Assembly (NCBI RefSeq): GCF_003234795.2
Contig: NZ_CP126268.1
Coordinates: 1,922,001 to 1,986,000 of the forward strand
Reading direction: 5' to 3'
Origin: Curtobacterium sp. MCLR17_032
Lineage (GTDB): Bacteria; Actinomycetota; Actinomycetes; Actinomycetales; Microbacteriaceae
DNA length: 64,000 nt
The notes below the pieces were generated by a model. It saw nothing but the letters and a program-made list of their open reading frames with translations. It did not search any database and was not told where the DNA came from. The stretch's first letter is position 1. Each line of letters opens with the position of its first letter. Made by a program: the position numbers and the translations under genes. Positions 40,655-49,977 of this stretch are shown here, one piece after another.

Positions 40655-42754
40655 GTGGCTGAATTCACCTGGGACGCCATCGACCGGAAGGCCGTCGACA
40701 CGGCCCGCGTCCTCGCCGCCGACTCTGTCGAGGCGGCCGGCAACGGTCACCCCGGCACCGCGATGAGCCTCGCGCCGCTGGCTCACCTCCTCTTCCAGAA
40801 GGTGATGCGTCGCGACCCGAGCGACTCCACGTGGATCGGTCGCGACCGCTTCATCCTGTCGGCGGGTCACGCATCGATCCTGCAGTACGTGCAGTTCTAC
40901 CTGCACGGCTACGGCCTCGAGCTCGACGACCTCCAGCACCTCCGCAAGTGGGGCTCCAAGACGCCGGGTCACCCGGAGTACGGCCACACCGACGGTGTCG
41001 AGATCACCACCGGCCCGCTCGGCCAGGGCCTCGCCTCCGCCGTCGGCTTCGCCTACGCGCAGCGCTTCGAGCGCGGCCTGTTCGACCCGGAGACCCCGGC
41101 CGGCCAGTCGCCGTTCGACCACTACACCTACGTGATCGCCGGCGACGGTGACATGCAGGAAGGCGTCACGAACGAGGCTGGTTCGCTCGCGGGTCGCCAG
41201 CAGCTCGGCAACCTCATCGCGTTCTACGACTCGAACCAGATCTCGATCGAGGACGACACCGACATCGCGTTCTCCGAGGACGTCCACGCCCGCTACGAGG
41301 CGCTCGGCTGGCACGTCCAGGTCGTCGACTGGAAGAAGACCGGCGAGTACCACGAGGACGCCGAAGCACTCTTCGCCGCCGTCGAGGCCGCCAAGCAGGT
41401 CCACGACAAGCCGTCGCTCATCGTCATCAAGACGATCATCGGCTGGCCGTCGCCGACCAAGCAGAACTCCGGCAAGATCCACGGCTCCGCGCTCGGCGCC
41501 GACGAGCTCAAGGGCCTGAAGGAGGTCCTCGGCTTCGACACCGAGAAGACCTTCGACGTCTCCCCCGAGGTCCTCGACTACACCCGTGGCGCGATCGCCA
41601 AGGGTCAGGCCGAGCACGCCGAGTGGCAGAAGAGCTTCGACGCGTGGGCCGCGGCCAACGCCGACAAGAAGGCACTGTTCGACCGCGTCCAGGCCAAGCA
41701 GCTGCCCGAGGGCCTCGAAGCTGCCCTCCCGGTGTTCAGCACCGAGAAGGCCGTCTCGACCCGTGCCGCCTCCGGCAAGGTCATCAACGCCATCGCGCCG
41801 CTGATGCCCGAGTTCTGGGGTGGCTCCGCCGACCTGGCCGAGTCGAACCTCACCACGATCGAGGACGGCAAGTCCTTCGGTCCGGCCGAGGCCTCGACGA
41901 AGACCTGGACGACCGACCCGTTCGGCCGCGTGCTGCACTTCGGCATCCGCGAGCACGCGATGGGCTCGATCCTCAACGGCATCGTCCTGCACGGCAACAC
42001 GCGCCCCTTCGGTGGCACGTTCCTGATCTTCAGCGACTACATGCGTCCGGCAGTCCGTCTCGCCGCGCTCATGAAGGCGCCGGCGATCTACGTCTGGACC
42101 CACGACTCCATCGCCCTCGGCGAGGACGGCCCGACGCACCAGCCGATCGAGCAGATCACCGCGCTCCGAGCGATCCCGGGTCTCGACGTCGTCCGCCCCG
42201 CGGACGCCAACGAGGTCGCGTACGCCTGGCTCGAGATGCTCAAGCACCAGGACCGCCCGGCCGGCATCGCGCTGAGCCGCCAGAACCTGCCCGTCTTCGA
42301 GCGTGGCGACGGCGACGCGTCCGGCGAGGTCTTCGCCTCGGCGAAGAACGTCGGCAAGGGCGCGTACGTCCTGGCCGAGGCGCCGAACGGCACCCCGGAC
42401 GTCATCCTCATCGGCACCGGTTCCGAGGTCCAGATCGCGGTCGACGCCCGTGAGCAGCTCAAGGCCGAGGGCATCAACGCCCGGGTCGTGTCCGCTCCGT
42501 CGCTCGAGTGGTTCCACGAGCAGGACGAGGCGTACCGCGAGTCGGTCCTGCCGAAGTCCGTCAAGGCCCGCGTCTCGGTCGAGGCCGGGATCGCGCTGAG
42601 CTGGCGCGACATGGTCGGAGACGCCGGCCGCAGCGTTTCGATCGAGCACTTCGGTGCCTCGGCCGACTACCAGAAGCTGTTCGAGGAGTTCGGGTTCACC
42701 ACCGAGCACGTCATCTCGGCGGCCAAGGAATCGATCGCAGCAGCAGCATCCTGA
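40655..42754 (+). CDS. tkt: Transketolase
   Basis: A 699-residue thiamine-diphosphate enzyme that moves two-carbon units between sugar phosphates in the non-oxidative pentose phosphate pathway. EAAGNGHPGTAMSLAPLAHLLF opens the substrate site, the cofactor motif is GDGDMQEGVTNEAGSLAGRQ followed by FYDSNQISIEDDT, and HDSIALGEDGPTHQPIEQ is in the central domain with the catalytic Glu/His. GTG start with AAGGG upstream. First gene of tkt-tal-pgi-zwf-opcA-pgl. Two hairpins separate it from tal. Confidence 0.96.
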   Translation: MAEFTWDAIDRKAVDTARVLAADSVEAAGNGHPGTAMSLAPLAHLLFQKVMRRDPSDSTWIGRDRFILSAGHASILQYVQFYLHGYGLELDDLQHLRKWGSKTPGHPEYGHTDGVEITTGPLGQGLASAVGFAYAQRFERGLFDPETPAGQSPFDHYTYVIAGDGDMQEGVTNEAGSLAGRQQLGNLIAFYDSNQISIEDDTDIAFSEDVHARYEALGWHVQVVDWKKTGEYHEDAEALFAAVEAAKQVHDKPSLIVIKTIIGWPSPTKQNSGKIHGSALGADELKGLKEVLGFDTEKTFDVSPEVLDYTRGAIAKGQAEHAEWQKSFDAWAAANADKKALFDRVQAKQLPEGLEAALPVFSTEKAVSTRAASGKVINAIAPLMPEFWGGSADLAESNLTTIEDGKSFGPAEASTKTWTTDPFGRVLHFGIREHAMGSILNGIVLHGNTRPFGGTFLIFSDYMRPAVRLAALMKAPAIYVWTHDSIALGEDGPTHQPIEQITALRAIPGLDVVRPADANEVAYAWLEMLKHQDRPAGIALSRQNLPVFERGDGDASGEVFASAKNVGKGAYVLAEAPNGTPDVILIGTGSEVQIAVDAREQLKAEGINARVVSAPSLEWFHEQDEAYRESVLPKSVKARVSVEAGIALSWRDMVGDAGRSVSIEHFGASADYQKLFEEFGFTTEHVISAAKESIAAAAS

Positions 42755-42759
42755 CCCGA

Positions 42760-42793
42760 ACGGGCCGGGTCCGGAACTTCGGACCCGGCCCGT
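42760..42793. terminator. Hairpin after tkt
   Basis: Perfect 14-bp arms ACGGGCCGGGTCCG and its complement around GAACTT, just after the tkt stop. Confidence 0.75.
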
Positions 42794-42797
42794 CGGC

Positions 42798-42842
42798 ACG
42801 GGAGGCCCGTGGCGGCCCCGCCACGCGCCTCCCGTCCCGGGG
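42798..42842. repeat. GGGAGGCCCGT palindromic repeat between tkt and tal
   Basis: 18-bp arms with one mismatch (42798-42815 and 42818-42835). It matches the coding copy at 20706-20750 at 42 of 45 positions. Confidence 0.85.
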
Positions 42843-42910
42843 GCTCGACCCCCGCACACAGACCACGGCTCCCCGGAGTCGACGAACGAAACGAAGCAGA
42901 GAAGAAGCGA

Positions 42911-44023
42911 ATGACTGACACCACCCCCACCGAAGCCCTCTCCGCCGTCGGCGTGAGCATCTGGCTCGACGACCTGTCCCGCGAGCTCCTCGAGACCGGC
43001 CGTCTCGAGAACCTCATCGCCGACCGCAACGTCGTCGGGGTCACCACCAACCCGACGATCTTCGCGTCGGCCCTCGCCAAGGGCGAGCGCTACGACGACC
43101 AGGTCAAGGAGCTCGCCGCCGCGGGCACCGACGTCACCAACGCGATCTTCGAGATCACGACCCGCGACGTCTCCGACGCGTGCGACATCTTCACGCCGCT
43201 CTACAGCTCCACCAAGGGCTTCGACGGCCGCGTCTCCATCGAGGTCGAGCCGGGTCTCGCCCACGAGACCGCCAAGACCATCGAGCAGGCGAAGTTCCTG
43301 TTCGACAAGGTCGGCAAGGAGAACGTCCTCATCAAGATCCCGGCGACGCTCGAGGGCCTCGAGGCGATCACCGAGGTCATCGGTGCCGGCATCTCCGTGA
43401 ACGTCACCCTGATCTTCTCGCTCGAGCGCTACCGCGCCGTCATCGACGCCTACCTCGGCGGTCTCGAGAAGGCCAAGGCCGCGGGCCACGACCTCTCCAA
43501 GATCCACTCGGTCGCGTCGTTCTTCGTCTCGCGCGTCGACTCCGAGATCGACAAGCGCCTCGACGCCGTCGGTTCGGACGAGGCCACCGCCCTCAAGTCG
43601 AAGGCCGGCATCGCCAACGCGCAGCTCGCCTACCAGGTCTGGACCGAGGCGTTCGCCACCGAGCGTGCCCTCGGCCTGCTCGAGTCCGGTGCGAACACGC
43701 AGCGTCCGCTCTGGGCGTCGACCGGTGTCAAGGACCCGTCGCTGCCCGACACGCTCTACGTGACCGAGCTCGCCGCCCCGAACACCGTCAACACGATGCC
43801 GGGCAAGACCCTCGAGGCCACGTTCGACCACGGTGAGGTCCACGGCGACGCCATCGCCGGCACGTTCGACGACGCGAACCAGGTCATGGACCAGCTCGCG
43901 GCCGTCGGCGTCGACTACGACGACGTCGTCGCGCTCCTCGAGAAGGAGGGCGTGGACAAGTTCAACGTCTCCTGGGGTGAGCTCGTCGACACCGTCAAGA
44001 CGGCCCTCGAGAACGCCAAGTAA
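42911..44023 (+). CDS. tal: Transaldolase
   Basis: A 370-residue TIM-barrel enzyme that transfers a dihydroxyacetone unit in the pentose phosphate pathway. [12 protein letters not shown] is the usual start, [13 protein letters not shown] the phosphate region, and Lys142 in VLIKIPAT forms the Schiff base. [19 protein letters not shown] and [15 protein letters not shown] follow in the order expected for the actinobacterial (class II-type, about 370-residue) family. The ATG at 42911 is preceded by AGAGAAGAAG. Downstream pgi starts 2 bp after the stop. Confidence 0.96.
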   Translation: MTDTTPTEALSAVGVSIWLDDLSRELLETGRLENLIADRNVVGVTTNPTIFASALAKGERYDDQVKELAAAGTDVTNAIFEITTRDVSDACDIFTPLYSSTKGFDGRVSIEVEPGLAHETAKTIEQAKFLFDKVGKENVLIKIPATLEGLEAITEVIGAGISVNVTLIFSLERYRAVIDAYLGGLEKAKAAGHDLSKIHSVASFFVSRVDSEIDKRLDAVGSDEATALKSKAGIANAQLAYQVWTEAFATERALGLLESGANTQRPLWASTGVKDPSLPDTLYVTELAAPNTVNTMPGKTLEATFDHGEVHGDAIAGTFDDANQVMDQLAAVGVDYDDVVALLEKEGVDKFNVSWGELVDTVKTALENAK

Positions 44024-44025
44024 GA

Positions 44026-45630
44026 GTGACCGTCTCCATCGCCGCCAGCGGTGACGCGGCGCGGGCCATCGACACGGTGGTCCCGCGCCTCGTCACCGAC
44101 CTGGTGGCGTCCGGGATCACGGCCCAGGACGCCGCTCTCTGGGGTCCGGCGGCCGAGGCCGAGGCGTCGAACCGGCTCGGCTGGGTCGAGGCGGTCTCGG
44201 TCTCGCGTCCGCTCGTCGCCGAGGTCGTGGCGCTCCGCGACCAGCTGCACGAGCAGGGCGTCGACCGGGTCGTCCTCGCGGGAATGGGCGGCTCGTCGCT
44301 CGCGCCCGAGGTCATCACCCGGACCTCCGGCGTCCCGCTGGTCGTCCTCGACTCGACCGATCCCGCGCAGGTCCGCTCGGCACTGACCGACCTCGAGCGC
44401 ACCGTGCTCGTCGTGTCGTCGAAGTCGGGTTCCACCGTCGAGACCGACTCGCAGCGTCGGGTGTTCGAGCAGGCGTTCCAGGACGCCGGCATCGACCCCG
44501 CCGGGCGCATCGTCGTCGTGACGGACCCGGGCTCCGCGCTCGAGACCACCGCGCAGCAGGCCGGGTACCGCGTCTTCACGGCCGACCCGACCGTGGGCGG
44601 CCGCTACTCCGCCCTGACCGCCTTCGGGCTGGTCCCGGCCGGGCTCGCGGGTGCGGACATCGCCGAGCTCCTCGACGAGGCCGACGCGATCAGCGTGCTG
44701 CTGGCCGTCGACACCGACGAGAACCCGGGCCTCGTCCTCGGCGCCGTGCTCGGTGGCACCGCTCCCCTGCGGGACAAGATCGGCATCGTCGCGGACGGCA
44801 CGCACATCCTCGGCTTCGGTGACTGGGTCGAACAGCTCATCGCCGAGTCGACGGGCAAGGACGGCCGCGGTCTCCTGCCGGTCGTGCTCGACGTCGACGC
44901 CCCCGAACTGCAGGCCGGTCTGACCGACCTGCAGGTCGTCCGACTGGTCGGGTCCCGCGAGGACGAGCGGCACGTCGCCGACGGCGAACTCGAGATCACC
45001 GGCACGCTCGGCGGTCAGTTCCTGGTCTGGGAGTACGCGGTCGCGGTCGCCGGGCGTCTGCTCGGCATCAACCCGTTCGACCAGCCCGACGTGGAGGCCG
45101 CCAAGGTCGCCGCCCGTGCGCTGCTCGACGCTCCCGCGTCCGACGAGGTCGCCTCCGCGCCCGCCTTCGAGGAGCAGGGCATCGCCGTGTCCGCGACGGG
45201 TGGACTCGACGCCGGGACGACACTCGCGCAGGCCGTGTCGGGCCTCCTGGCCGGTCTCGGTCCGGACGGCTACGTCGCACTCCAGGTCTACGCGGACCGC
45301 ACCGCCGGTGCCGACCTCGGGTCGCTCCGCGACCTGCTGGCAGCACGCACCGGCCGACCCGTCACCTCCGGGTACGGGCCCCGGTTCCTGCACTCCACCG
45401 GCCAGTACCACAAGGGCGGCCCCGCGAACGGCGTGTTCCTGCAGATCGTCTCCGACGAGCAGGACGACCTCGCCATCCCCGGCCGCCCGTTCACGTTCGG
45501 CCGGCTCATCCGAGCCCAGGCCGCCGGCGACGCGAGTGTCCTCGCGGAGCACGGCCGCCCGGTGCTGACCCTGTCGACGCGGGACGTCCCCGCGGCGGTG
45601 GCGGTCATCGCGGCTGCACTCACCACCTGA
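44026..45630 (+). CDS. pgi: Glucose-6-phosphate isomerase
   Basis: A 534-residue SIS-domain isomerase that interconverts glucose-6-phosphate and fructose-6-phosphate. VLAGMGGSSLAPEV and VVSSKSGSTVETDSQRR form the sugar-phosphate sites of the first SIS domain, and YGPRFLHSTGQYHKGGPANGVFLQI in the second carries the catalytic Lys/His region. It fits the family found in transaldolase-linked operons. GTG start 2 bp after the tal stop, so translation is likely coupled. It feeds zwf, the next gene. Confidence 0.9.
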   Translation: MTVSIAASGDAARAIDTVVPRLVTDLVASGITAQDAALWGPAAEAEASNRLGWVEAVSVSRPLVAEVVALRDQLHEQGVDRVVLAGMGGSSLAPEVITRTSGVPLVVLDSTDPAQVRSALTDLERTVLVVSSKSGSTVETDSQRRVFEQAFQDAGIDPAGRIVVVTDPGSALETTAQQAGYRVFTADPTVGGRYSALTAFGLVPAGLAGADIAELLDEADAISVLLAVDTDENPGLVLGAVLGGTAPLRDKIGIVADGTHILGFGDWVEQLIAESTGKDGRGLLPVVLDVDAPELQAGLTDLQVVRLVGSREDERHVADGELEITGTLGGQFLVWEYAVAVAGRLLGINPFDQPDVEAAKVAARALLDAPASDEVASAPAFEEQGIAVSATGGLDAGTTLAQAVSGLLAGLGPDGYVALQVYADRTAGADLGSLRDLLAARTGRPVTSGYGPRFLHSTGQYHKGGPANGVFLQIVSDEQDDLAIPGRPFTFGRLIRAQAAGDASVLAEHGRPVLTLSTRDVPAAVAVIAAALTT

Positions 45631-45649
45631 TTCAAAGGAGTTCACCGAC

Positions 45650-47188
45650 ATGTCACCGGTGGCGATCACCCCGGAGCACAACCCGCTCCGGCTGCCCACG
45701 GACCGTCGACTGAACCGGATCGCGGGTCCCAGCACCCTCATCATCTTCGGGGTGACGGGAGACCTCTCCCGCAAGAAGCTGATGCCCGCGGTCTACGACC
45801 TCGCGAACCGAGGGCTCCTGCCCCCGGGGTTCGCGTTGGTCGGGTTCGCTCGACGTGACTGGGAGGACCAGGACTTCTCCCAGCTCGTCCACGATGCCGT
45901 CAAGGAGCACTCGCGGACCCCGTTCGACGAGGACGTCTGGCGTCAGCTCGAACAGGGCATCCGTTTCGTCCAGGGCTCGTTCGACGACCCTGAGGCGTTC
46001 CGGCTGCTCAAGGAGACGGTCGACACGCTGGACGCCGAGCGTGGGACGCTCGGCAACCACGCCTTCTACCTCTCCATCCCGCCGAAGATGTTCCCCGTGG
46101 TCACGGAGCAGCTCAAGGTCTCCGGCCTCACCGAGAAGCGTGACGGCTCGTGGAGCCGCGTGGTGGTCGAGAAGCCGTTCGGCTCCGACCTCCGTACCGC
46201 GCGCGAGCTGAACGCCATCGTCGAGAGCGTCTTCGCTCCCGACGACGTGTTCCGCATCGACCACTACCTCGGCAAGGAGACCGTCCAGAACCTCCTGACG
46301 CTCCGGTTCGCGAACCAGATGTACGAACCCATCTGGAACTCGAACTACGTCGACCACGTGCAGATCACGATGGCCGAGGACATCGGCGTCGCCGGACGTG
46401 CCGCGTACTACGACGGCATCGGTGCGGCGCGCGACGTCATCCAGAACCACCTGCTGCAGCTCCTCGCGCTCACCGCGATGGAGGAGCCCGTCTCGTTCAA
46501 GGCCGGACACCTCCGCGCCGAGAAGGAGAAGGTGCTCTCCGCCGTCCGGCTGCCCGAGGACCTGTCCATGGCGACCAGCCGCGGGCAGTACGCCGGTGGT
46601 TGGCAGGGCGGCGAGAAGGTGCTCGGGTTCCTCGAGGAAGCGGGCATGAACCCCGAGTCCACGACCGAGACCTTCGCGGCGATCCGGCTCGACATCGCGA
46701 CCCGACGGTGGCAGGGCGTGCCCTTCTACCTGCGGGCCGGCAAGCGGCTCGGACGTCGGGTGACCGAGATCGCGATCGTCTTCAAGCGCGTACCGGAGGA
46801 CGTGTTCGGCATCGAGCAGTCCCCGCTCGGGCAGAACGCCCTGGTGATCCGCGTGCAGCCGGACGAGGGCGTCACGCTCCGCTTCGGCTCGAAGGTCCCC
46901 GGCGTCGGGACACAGGTCCGCGACGTCACGATGGACTTCGGCTACGGCCACGCGTTCACCGAGGCCTCCCCCGAGGCCTACGAACGGCTCATCCTCGACG
47001 TGCTCCTCGGTGACCCGCCGCTGTTCCCGCGGCACCAGGAGGTCGAGCTGTCCTGGAAGATCCTCGACCCGATCGAGGACTTCTGGCGGACACAGGGCCA
47101 GCCCGAACAGTACCGTCCCGGCACCTGGGGCCCGGCTTCGGCCGACGAGCTCCTGGCCCGCGACGGACGGACCTGGAGGCGTCCATGA
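45650..47188 (+). CDS. zwf: Glucose-6-phosphate 1-dehydrogenase
   Basis: A 512-residue enzyme that oxidises glucose-6-phosphate with NADP, the entry to the oxidative pentose phosphate pathway. The cofactor loop FGVTGDLSRKKLMPAVYDL starts at residue 33 and the catalytic RIDHYLGKE at 202-210. EKPFGSDL and the C-terminal EAYERLILDVLLGDPPLFPRHQEVE are standard. ATG has AAAGGAG 7-13 bases upstream. The opcA start overlaps its stop (ATGA). Confidence 0.96.
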   Translation: MSPVAITPEHNPLRLPTDRRLNRIAGPSTLIIFGVTGDLSRKKLMPAVYDLANRGLLPPGFALVGFARRDWEDQDFSQLVHDAVKEHSRTPFDEDVWRQLEQGIRFVQGSFDDPEAFRLLKETVDTLDAERGTLGNHAFYLSIPPKMFPVVTEQLKVSGLTEKRDGSWSRVVVEKPFGSDLRTARELNAIVESVFAPDDVFRIDHYLGKETVQNLLTLRFANQMYEPIWNSNYVDHVQITMAEDIGVAGRAAYYDGIGAARDVIQNHLLQLLALTAMEEPVSFKAGHLRAEKEKVLSAVRLPEDLSMATSRGQYAGGWQGGEKVLGFLEEAGMNPESTTETFAAIRLDIATRRWQGVPFYLRAGKRLGRRVTEIAIVFKRVPEDVFGIEQSPLGQNALVIRVQPDEGVTLRFGSKVPGVGTQVRDVTMDFGYGHAFTEASPEAYERLILDVLLGDPPLFPRHQEVELSWKILDPIEDFWRTQGQPEQYRPGTWGPASADELLARDGRTWRRP

Positions 47189-48129
47189 AGATCGACCTGC
47201 CGAACACCACGGTCTCGAAGATCCAGAAGACCCTGGTGCACATCCGCGAGGAGGGCGGCGCGGTCGCCCTCGGCCGCGTCCTGACGCTCATCGTCTCGAC
47301 CGCCCTCGGTCGTGAGGAAGAAGCGATCGAGGCCGCGAACCAGGCGTCCCGCGAACACCCGATGCGCGTCGTCATCGTGTCGAAGAACGAAGGGGACGTC
47401 GCGTCCCCGGGCCGACTCGATGCACAGATCCGCGTCGGCAGCGACGCGGGTGCCAGCGAGGTCATCGTCCTCCGTGCGTACGGCGAGACCGCGGCGGACG
47501 AGGAGAGCCTGGTCACCGGGCTGCTCCTGCCCGACGCGCCCGTCGTCGCGTGGTGGCCGGAAGCCGCGCCGGAGAAGCCCTCGGCGTCCCCGCTCGGCCG
47601 GATCGCGCAGCGCCGGATCACCGACGCTGCCGCCCAGAAGGACCCGAACGCGGCCATCATGGCGCTGGCGGACTCCTACGCCCCGGGCGACACTGACTTC
47701 GCCTGGACCCGCCTGACCCTCTGGCGGAACCAGCTCGCCGCGGCGCTCGACCAACCGCCGTTCGAGCCGATCACCGCGGTGGAGGTCTCCGGCGCGTTCG
47801 ACAGCCCGTCGACCGTGCTGCTCGCCGCCTGGCTCGGTCTGCAGCTCAAGGTCCCCGTCGAGGTCACCACCTCACCCCGTGCCACCGGCTCGTCCGGCAT
47901 CCACGGCGTGCAGCTGGTCCGCGAGTCCGGGACGATCGAACTCGAGCGCTCCCTGGTCGACGTGGCGACGCTGTCGATGCCCGGCCAGCCGACGCACGAC
48001 CTGTCGCTGCCGCGCCGGAACCTGCGCGACTGCCTGGCCGAGGAACTCCGTAGACTCGACCCCGACGTCCTCTTCGGAGACGTCGTCAAGCACGGGGTGG
48101 CCAAGCTCCGCGAACGCATCGCGGGCTGA
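47185..48129 (+). CDS. opcA: Glucose-6-phosphate dehydrogenase assembly protein OpcA
   Basis: A 314-residue protein of the OpcA family, which is needed for full activity of Zwf in actinobacteria and cyanobacteria. It begins MKIDLPNTTVSKIQKTLVHIREEGG, typical of the family, and has PVVAWWPEAAPEKPSASPLGRIAQRRITDAA, the most conserved block. It overlaps zwf by 4 bp (ATGA), a constant pairing in actinobacteria. A hairpin and pgl follow. Confidence 0.95.
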   Translation: MKIDLPNTTVSKIQKTLVHIREEGGAVALGRVLTLIVSTALGREEEAIEAANQASREHPMRVVIVSKNEGDVASPGRLDAQIRVGSDAGASEVIVLRAYGETAADEESLVTGLLLPDAPVVAWWPEAAPEKPSASPLGRIAQRRITDAAAQKDPNAAIMALADSYAPGDTDFAWTRLTLWRNQLAAALDQPPFEPITAVEVSGAFDSPSTVLLAAWLGLQLKVPVEVTTSPRATGSSGIHGVQLVRESGTIELERSLVDVATLSMPGQPTHDLSLPRRNLRDCLAEELRRLDPDVLFGDVVKHGVAKLRERIAG

Positions 48130-48140
48130 ACCCCACGGTT

Positions 48141-48192
48141 CGGCCGTCCGTCCTGCCCCGCTGCCGTCCGCGGCGGGAAGGTCGGACGGCCG
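48141..48192. repeat. Inverted repeat between opcA and pgl
   Basis: CGGCCGTCCG (48141) and CGGACGGCCG (48183) are perfect 10-bp arms around a GC-rich loop; possible weak terminator or processing site. Confidence 0.6.
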
Positions 48193-48240
48193 GCCGGACC
48201 GACCCGGTCGCACCGGCCGCACCACGAACACAGGAGTCAC

Positions 48241-49011
48241 GTGACCAACGAACGGCGGGTGCTCGTGCACCCCGACAAGCAGGCCCTCGGCGCCTCCGTC
48301 GCCGCACGCTTCCTCACGAAGCTCATCGACGTCCTCGACGAGCAGGGACGGGCCGACATCGCGATCAGCGGTGGCTCCGTCTCCACCCTCGTCCTGGCCG
48401 CGATCGGGCAGTCGCAGGCGAAGCAGAGCGTCGACTGGTCGAAGGTCCACGTCTGGTGGGTCGACGAGCGCTGGGTGCCGGAAGGCGATGCCGACCGCAA
48501 CATCACCGGGACGCAGACCGATTTCCTGGACCACGTGAGCATCCCCACGGAGAACATCCACCCGATGGCGCCGTCGGACGCGGGCATCAGCATCGACGAA
48601 GCCGCCACGCAGTACGAGCGCGAACTGCTCGCCGCAGCACCGGACTCCGCCGAGACGCCCCGGTTCGACATCACGCTGCTCGGCGTCGGACCGGACGGCC
48701 ACACCGCGTCGCTGTTCCCCGAGTTCCCGCAGCTGCGCATCACCGACCGCAAGGTCGTCCCCGTCGACGACTCCCCCAAGCCGCCGGCGCAGCGCCTGAC
48801 GCTCACCTACCCGGTGATCAATGCCTCGCAGCGTGTCTGGGTGATCCTGTCCGGTGCCGAGAAGGCGTCGGTCCTCGGCCTCGCCCTGGCCGGCGCGGCC
48901 GTGGACGAGGTCCCCGTGGGCGGCGTGCAGGGTCGGAAGCGCACGGTCTTCTTCGTCGACCAGGACGCCGCACGCGACGTCCCGGAGAACCTCATCGCGT
49001 CGACGTACTGA
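48241..49011 (+). CDS. pgl: 6-phosphogluconolactonase
   Basis: A 256-residue enzyme that hydrolyses 6-phosphogluconolactone, the product of Zwf. IAISGGSVSTLVLAAIG is the phosphate-binding loop; VHVWWVDERWVPEGDADRN and LLGVGPDGHTASLFPE carry the active-site residues. RLTLTYPVINASQRVWVILSG ends the domain. GTG start with AGGAG 6-11 bases upstream. It is the last gene of the operon; an exact copy of the 46-bp palindrome follows. Confidence 0.94.
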   Translation: MTNERRVLVHPDKQALGASVAARFLTKLIDVLDEQGRADIAISGGSVSTLVLAAIGQSQAKQSVDWSKVHVWWVDERWVPEGDADRNITGTQTDFLDHVSIPTENIHPMAPSDAGISIDEAATQYERELLAAAPDSAETPRFDITLLGVGPDGHTASLFPEFPQLRITDRKVVPVDDSPKPPAQRLTLTYPVINASQRVWVILSGAEKASVLGLALAGAAVDEVPVGGVQGRKRTVFFVDQDAARDVPENLIASTY

Positions 49012-49037
49012 CGCACGGTGCGCGTGACGCGCCTGCA

Positions 49038-49085
49038 GACGGACGGGAGGCCCGGTACCAGCTGGTACCGGGCCTCCCGTCCGTC
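49038..49085. terminator. 46-bp perfect palindrome (identical to the one after sufT), after pgl
   Basis: Positions 49039-49084 are identical to 33427-33472; one extra pair (G/C) extends the stem here to 24 bp. It lies 26 bp past the pgl stop. Confidence 0.9.
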
Positions 49086-49161
49086 GTCTGGTCGCCCGCC
49101 ACGGCCGCCCGCCGGTGCCGCCCGCCGGTGCCCGCTCGACGCCGAACGGCCGGGAACGGCC

Positions 49162-49193
49162 GAGGCCCCCACACCATCCGGTGTGGGGGCCTC
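49162..49193. terminator. Hairpin between convergent pgl and rbpA
   Basis: 14-bp perfect arms GAGGCCCCCACACC around ATCC, located 28 bp beyond the rbpA stop on its reading side. Confidence 0.8.
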
Positions 49194-49220
49194 CGCCGTG
49201 TTCTCAGTCTGGTGCTGGGG

Positions 49221-49583
49221 CTACTTGGCCGCGGTGCCGCGTCGCTGACGCAGCTGCTGGAGCGCGTCCTCGAGCAGCTGTGCTGCTTCTTCCTCGGTCC
49301 GCCGTTCCTTCACGTAGGCGAGGTGCGTCTTGTAGGGCTCGGTCTTCGCGACCTGCGGCGGGTTCTCCTTGTCGCGACCGGCCGGCAGACCCGTGGACGG
49401 CGAATCGACCGTCTCGGGGATCTCTTCGTCGGGCAGGCTCGCGGCGAAGTACCGCACGACCTCGTTGCCCATCGCGTCCCAGTAGGAGATCGCGACGCGC
49501 TCGGCCTGGACCCCGCGGTCCTGTTCGCCCATGGGGCCCGCGCCGACGCGCGAACCGCGGATAGCGCTTCCTCCGGATGCCAT
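49221..49583 (-). CDS. rbpA: RNA polymerase-binding protein RbpA
   Basis: A 120-residue actinobacteria-specific factor that binds RNA polymerase and the main sigma factor and helps open promoters. The order is a short flexible N-terminus (GGSAIRGSRVGAGPMGEQ), the core (RVAISYWDAMGNEVVRYFAA), a basic linker (TGLPAGRDKENPPQVAKTEPYKTHLAYVKERRTEEEA) and the sigma-interaction helix at the end. The ATG is 1 bp after the secG stop, so the two are co-transcribed. Confidence 0.95.
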   Translation of the reverse strand: MASGGSAIRGSRVGAGPMGEQDRGVQAERVAISYWDAMGNEVVRYFAASLPDEEIPETVDSPSTGLPAGRDKENPPQVAKTEPYKTHLAYVKERRTEEEAAQLLEDALQQLRQRRGTAAK

Positions 49584-49584
49584 G

Positions 49585-49836
49585 TCAGCTCCCTGCCGTG
49601 AACTTGTTGATGAGACCGAGCACGATGATGCTGGAGATCCAGAGGAGCCCGAGGATCACCGTGATGCGGTTCAGGTTGCGCTCGGCGACGCCGGATGCCC
49701 CGAGGTTGCTCGTCACACCACCGCCGAACATGTCGGAGAGGCCGCCACCGCGGCCCTTGTGCAGGAGGATGAGGAGCGTGAGCAGGAGGCTCGTGATCGC
49801 GAGCAGGACCTGCAGCACGACGGAGAGTATCGCCAC
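49585..49836 (-). CDS. secG: Protein translocase subunit SecG
   Basis: An 83-residue membrane protein with two spans (VVLQVLLAITSLLLTLLILLH and ITVILGLLWISSIIVLGLI) and the loop GRGGGLSDMFGGG between them, the clear mark of SecG. It joins SecY and SecE in the export channel. The start is GTG with GAAAGG upstream. The promoter TATACT lies 36 bp upstream. rbpA follows almost directly. Confidence 0.95.
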   Translation of the reverse strand: MAILSVVLQVLLAITSLLLTLLILLHKGRGGGLSDMFGGGVTSNLGASGVAERNLNRITVILGLLWISSIIVLGLINKFTAGS

Positions 49837-49866
49837 GACGTACCTTTCGTGTCAGTCAGCCATCCG

Positions 49867-49872
49867 AGTATA
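49867..49872 (-). promoter_or_regulatory. -10 hexamer TATACT for secG-rbpA
   Basis: TATACT on the minus strand predicts a start near 49860 and a short leader of about 24 nt with a good ribosome site. Confidence 0.6.
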
Positions 49873-49933
49873 CCGGTCGCGCGGAGCGCGCTCGGGACCC
49901 GGGCTGGTTGGGCGGTGCGGGAGGGACACAGCA

Positions 49934-49966
49934 CGAGGCGCGACGGGCGGTGCCCGTCGCGCCTCG
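49934..49966. terminator. Hairpin terminator after tpiA
   Basis: 15-bp perfect arms CGAGGCGCGACGGGC around GGT, placed 12 bp beyond the tpiA stop and before the secG promoter. Confidence 0.85.
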
Positions 49967-49977
49967 GCGGTGGTGGT

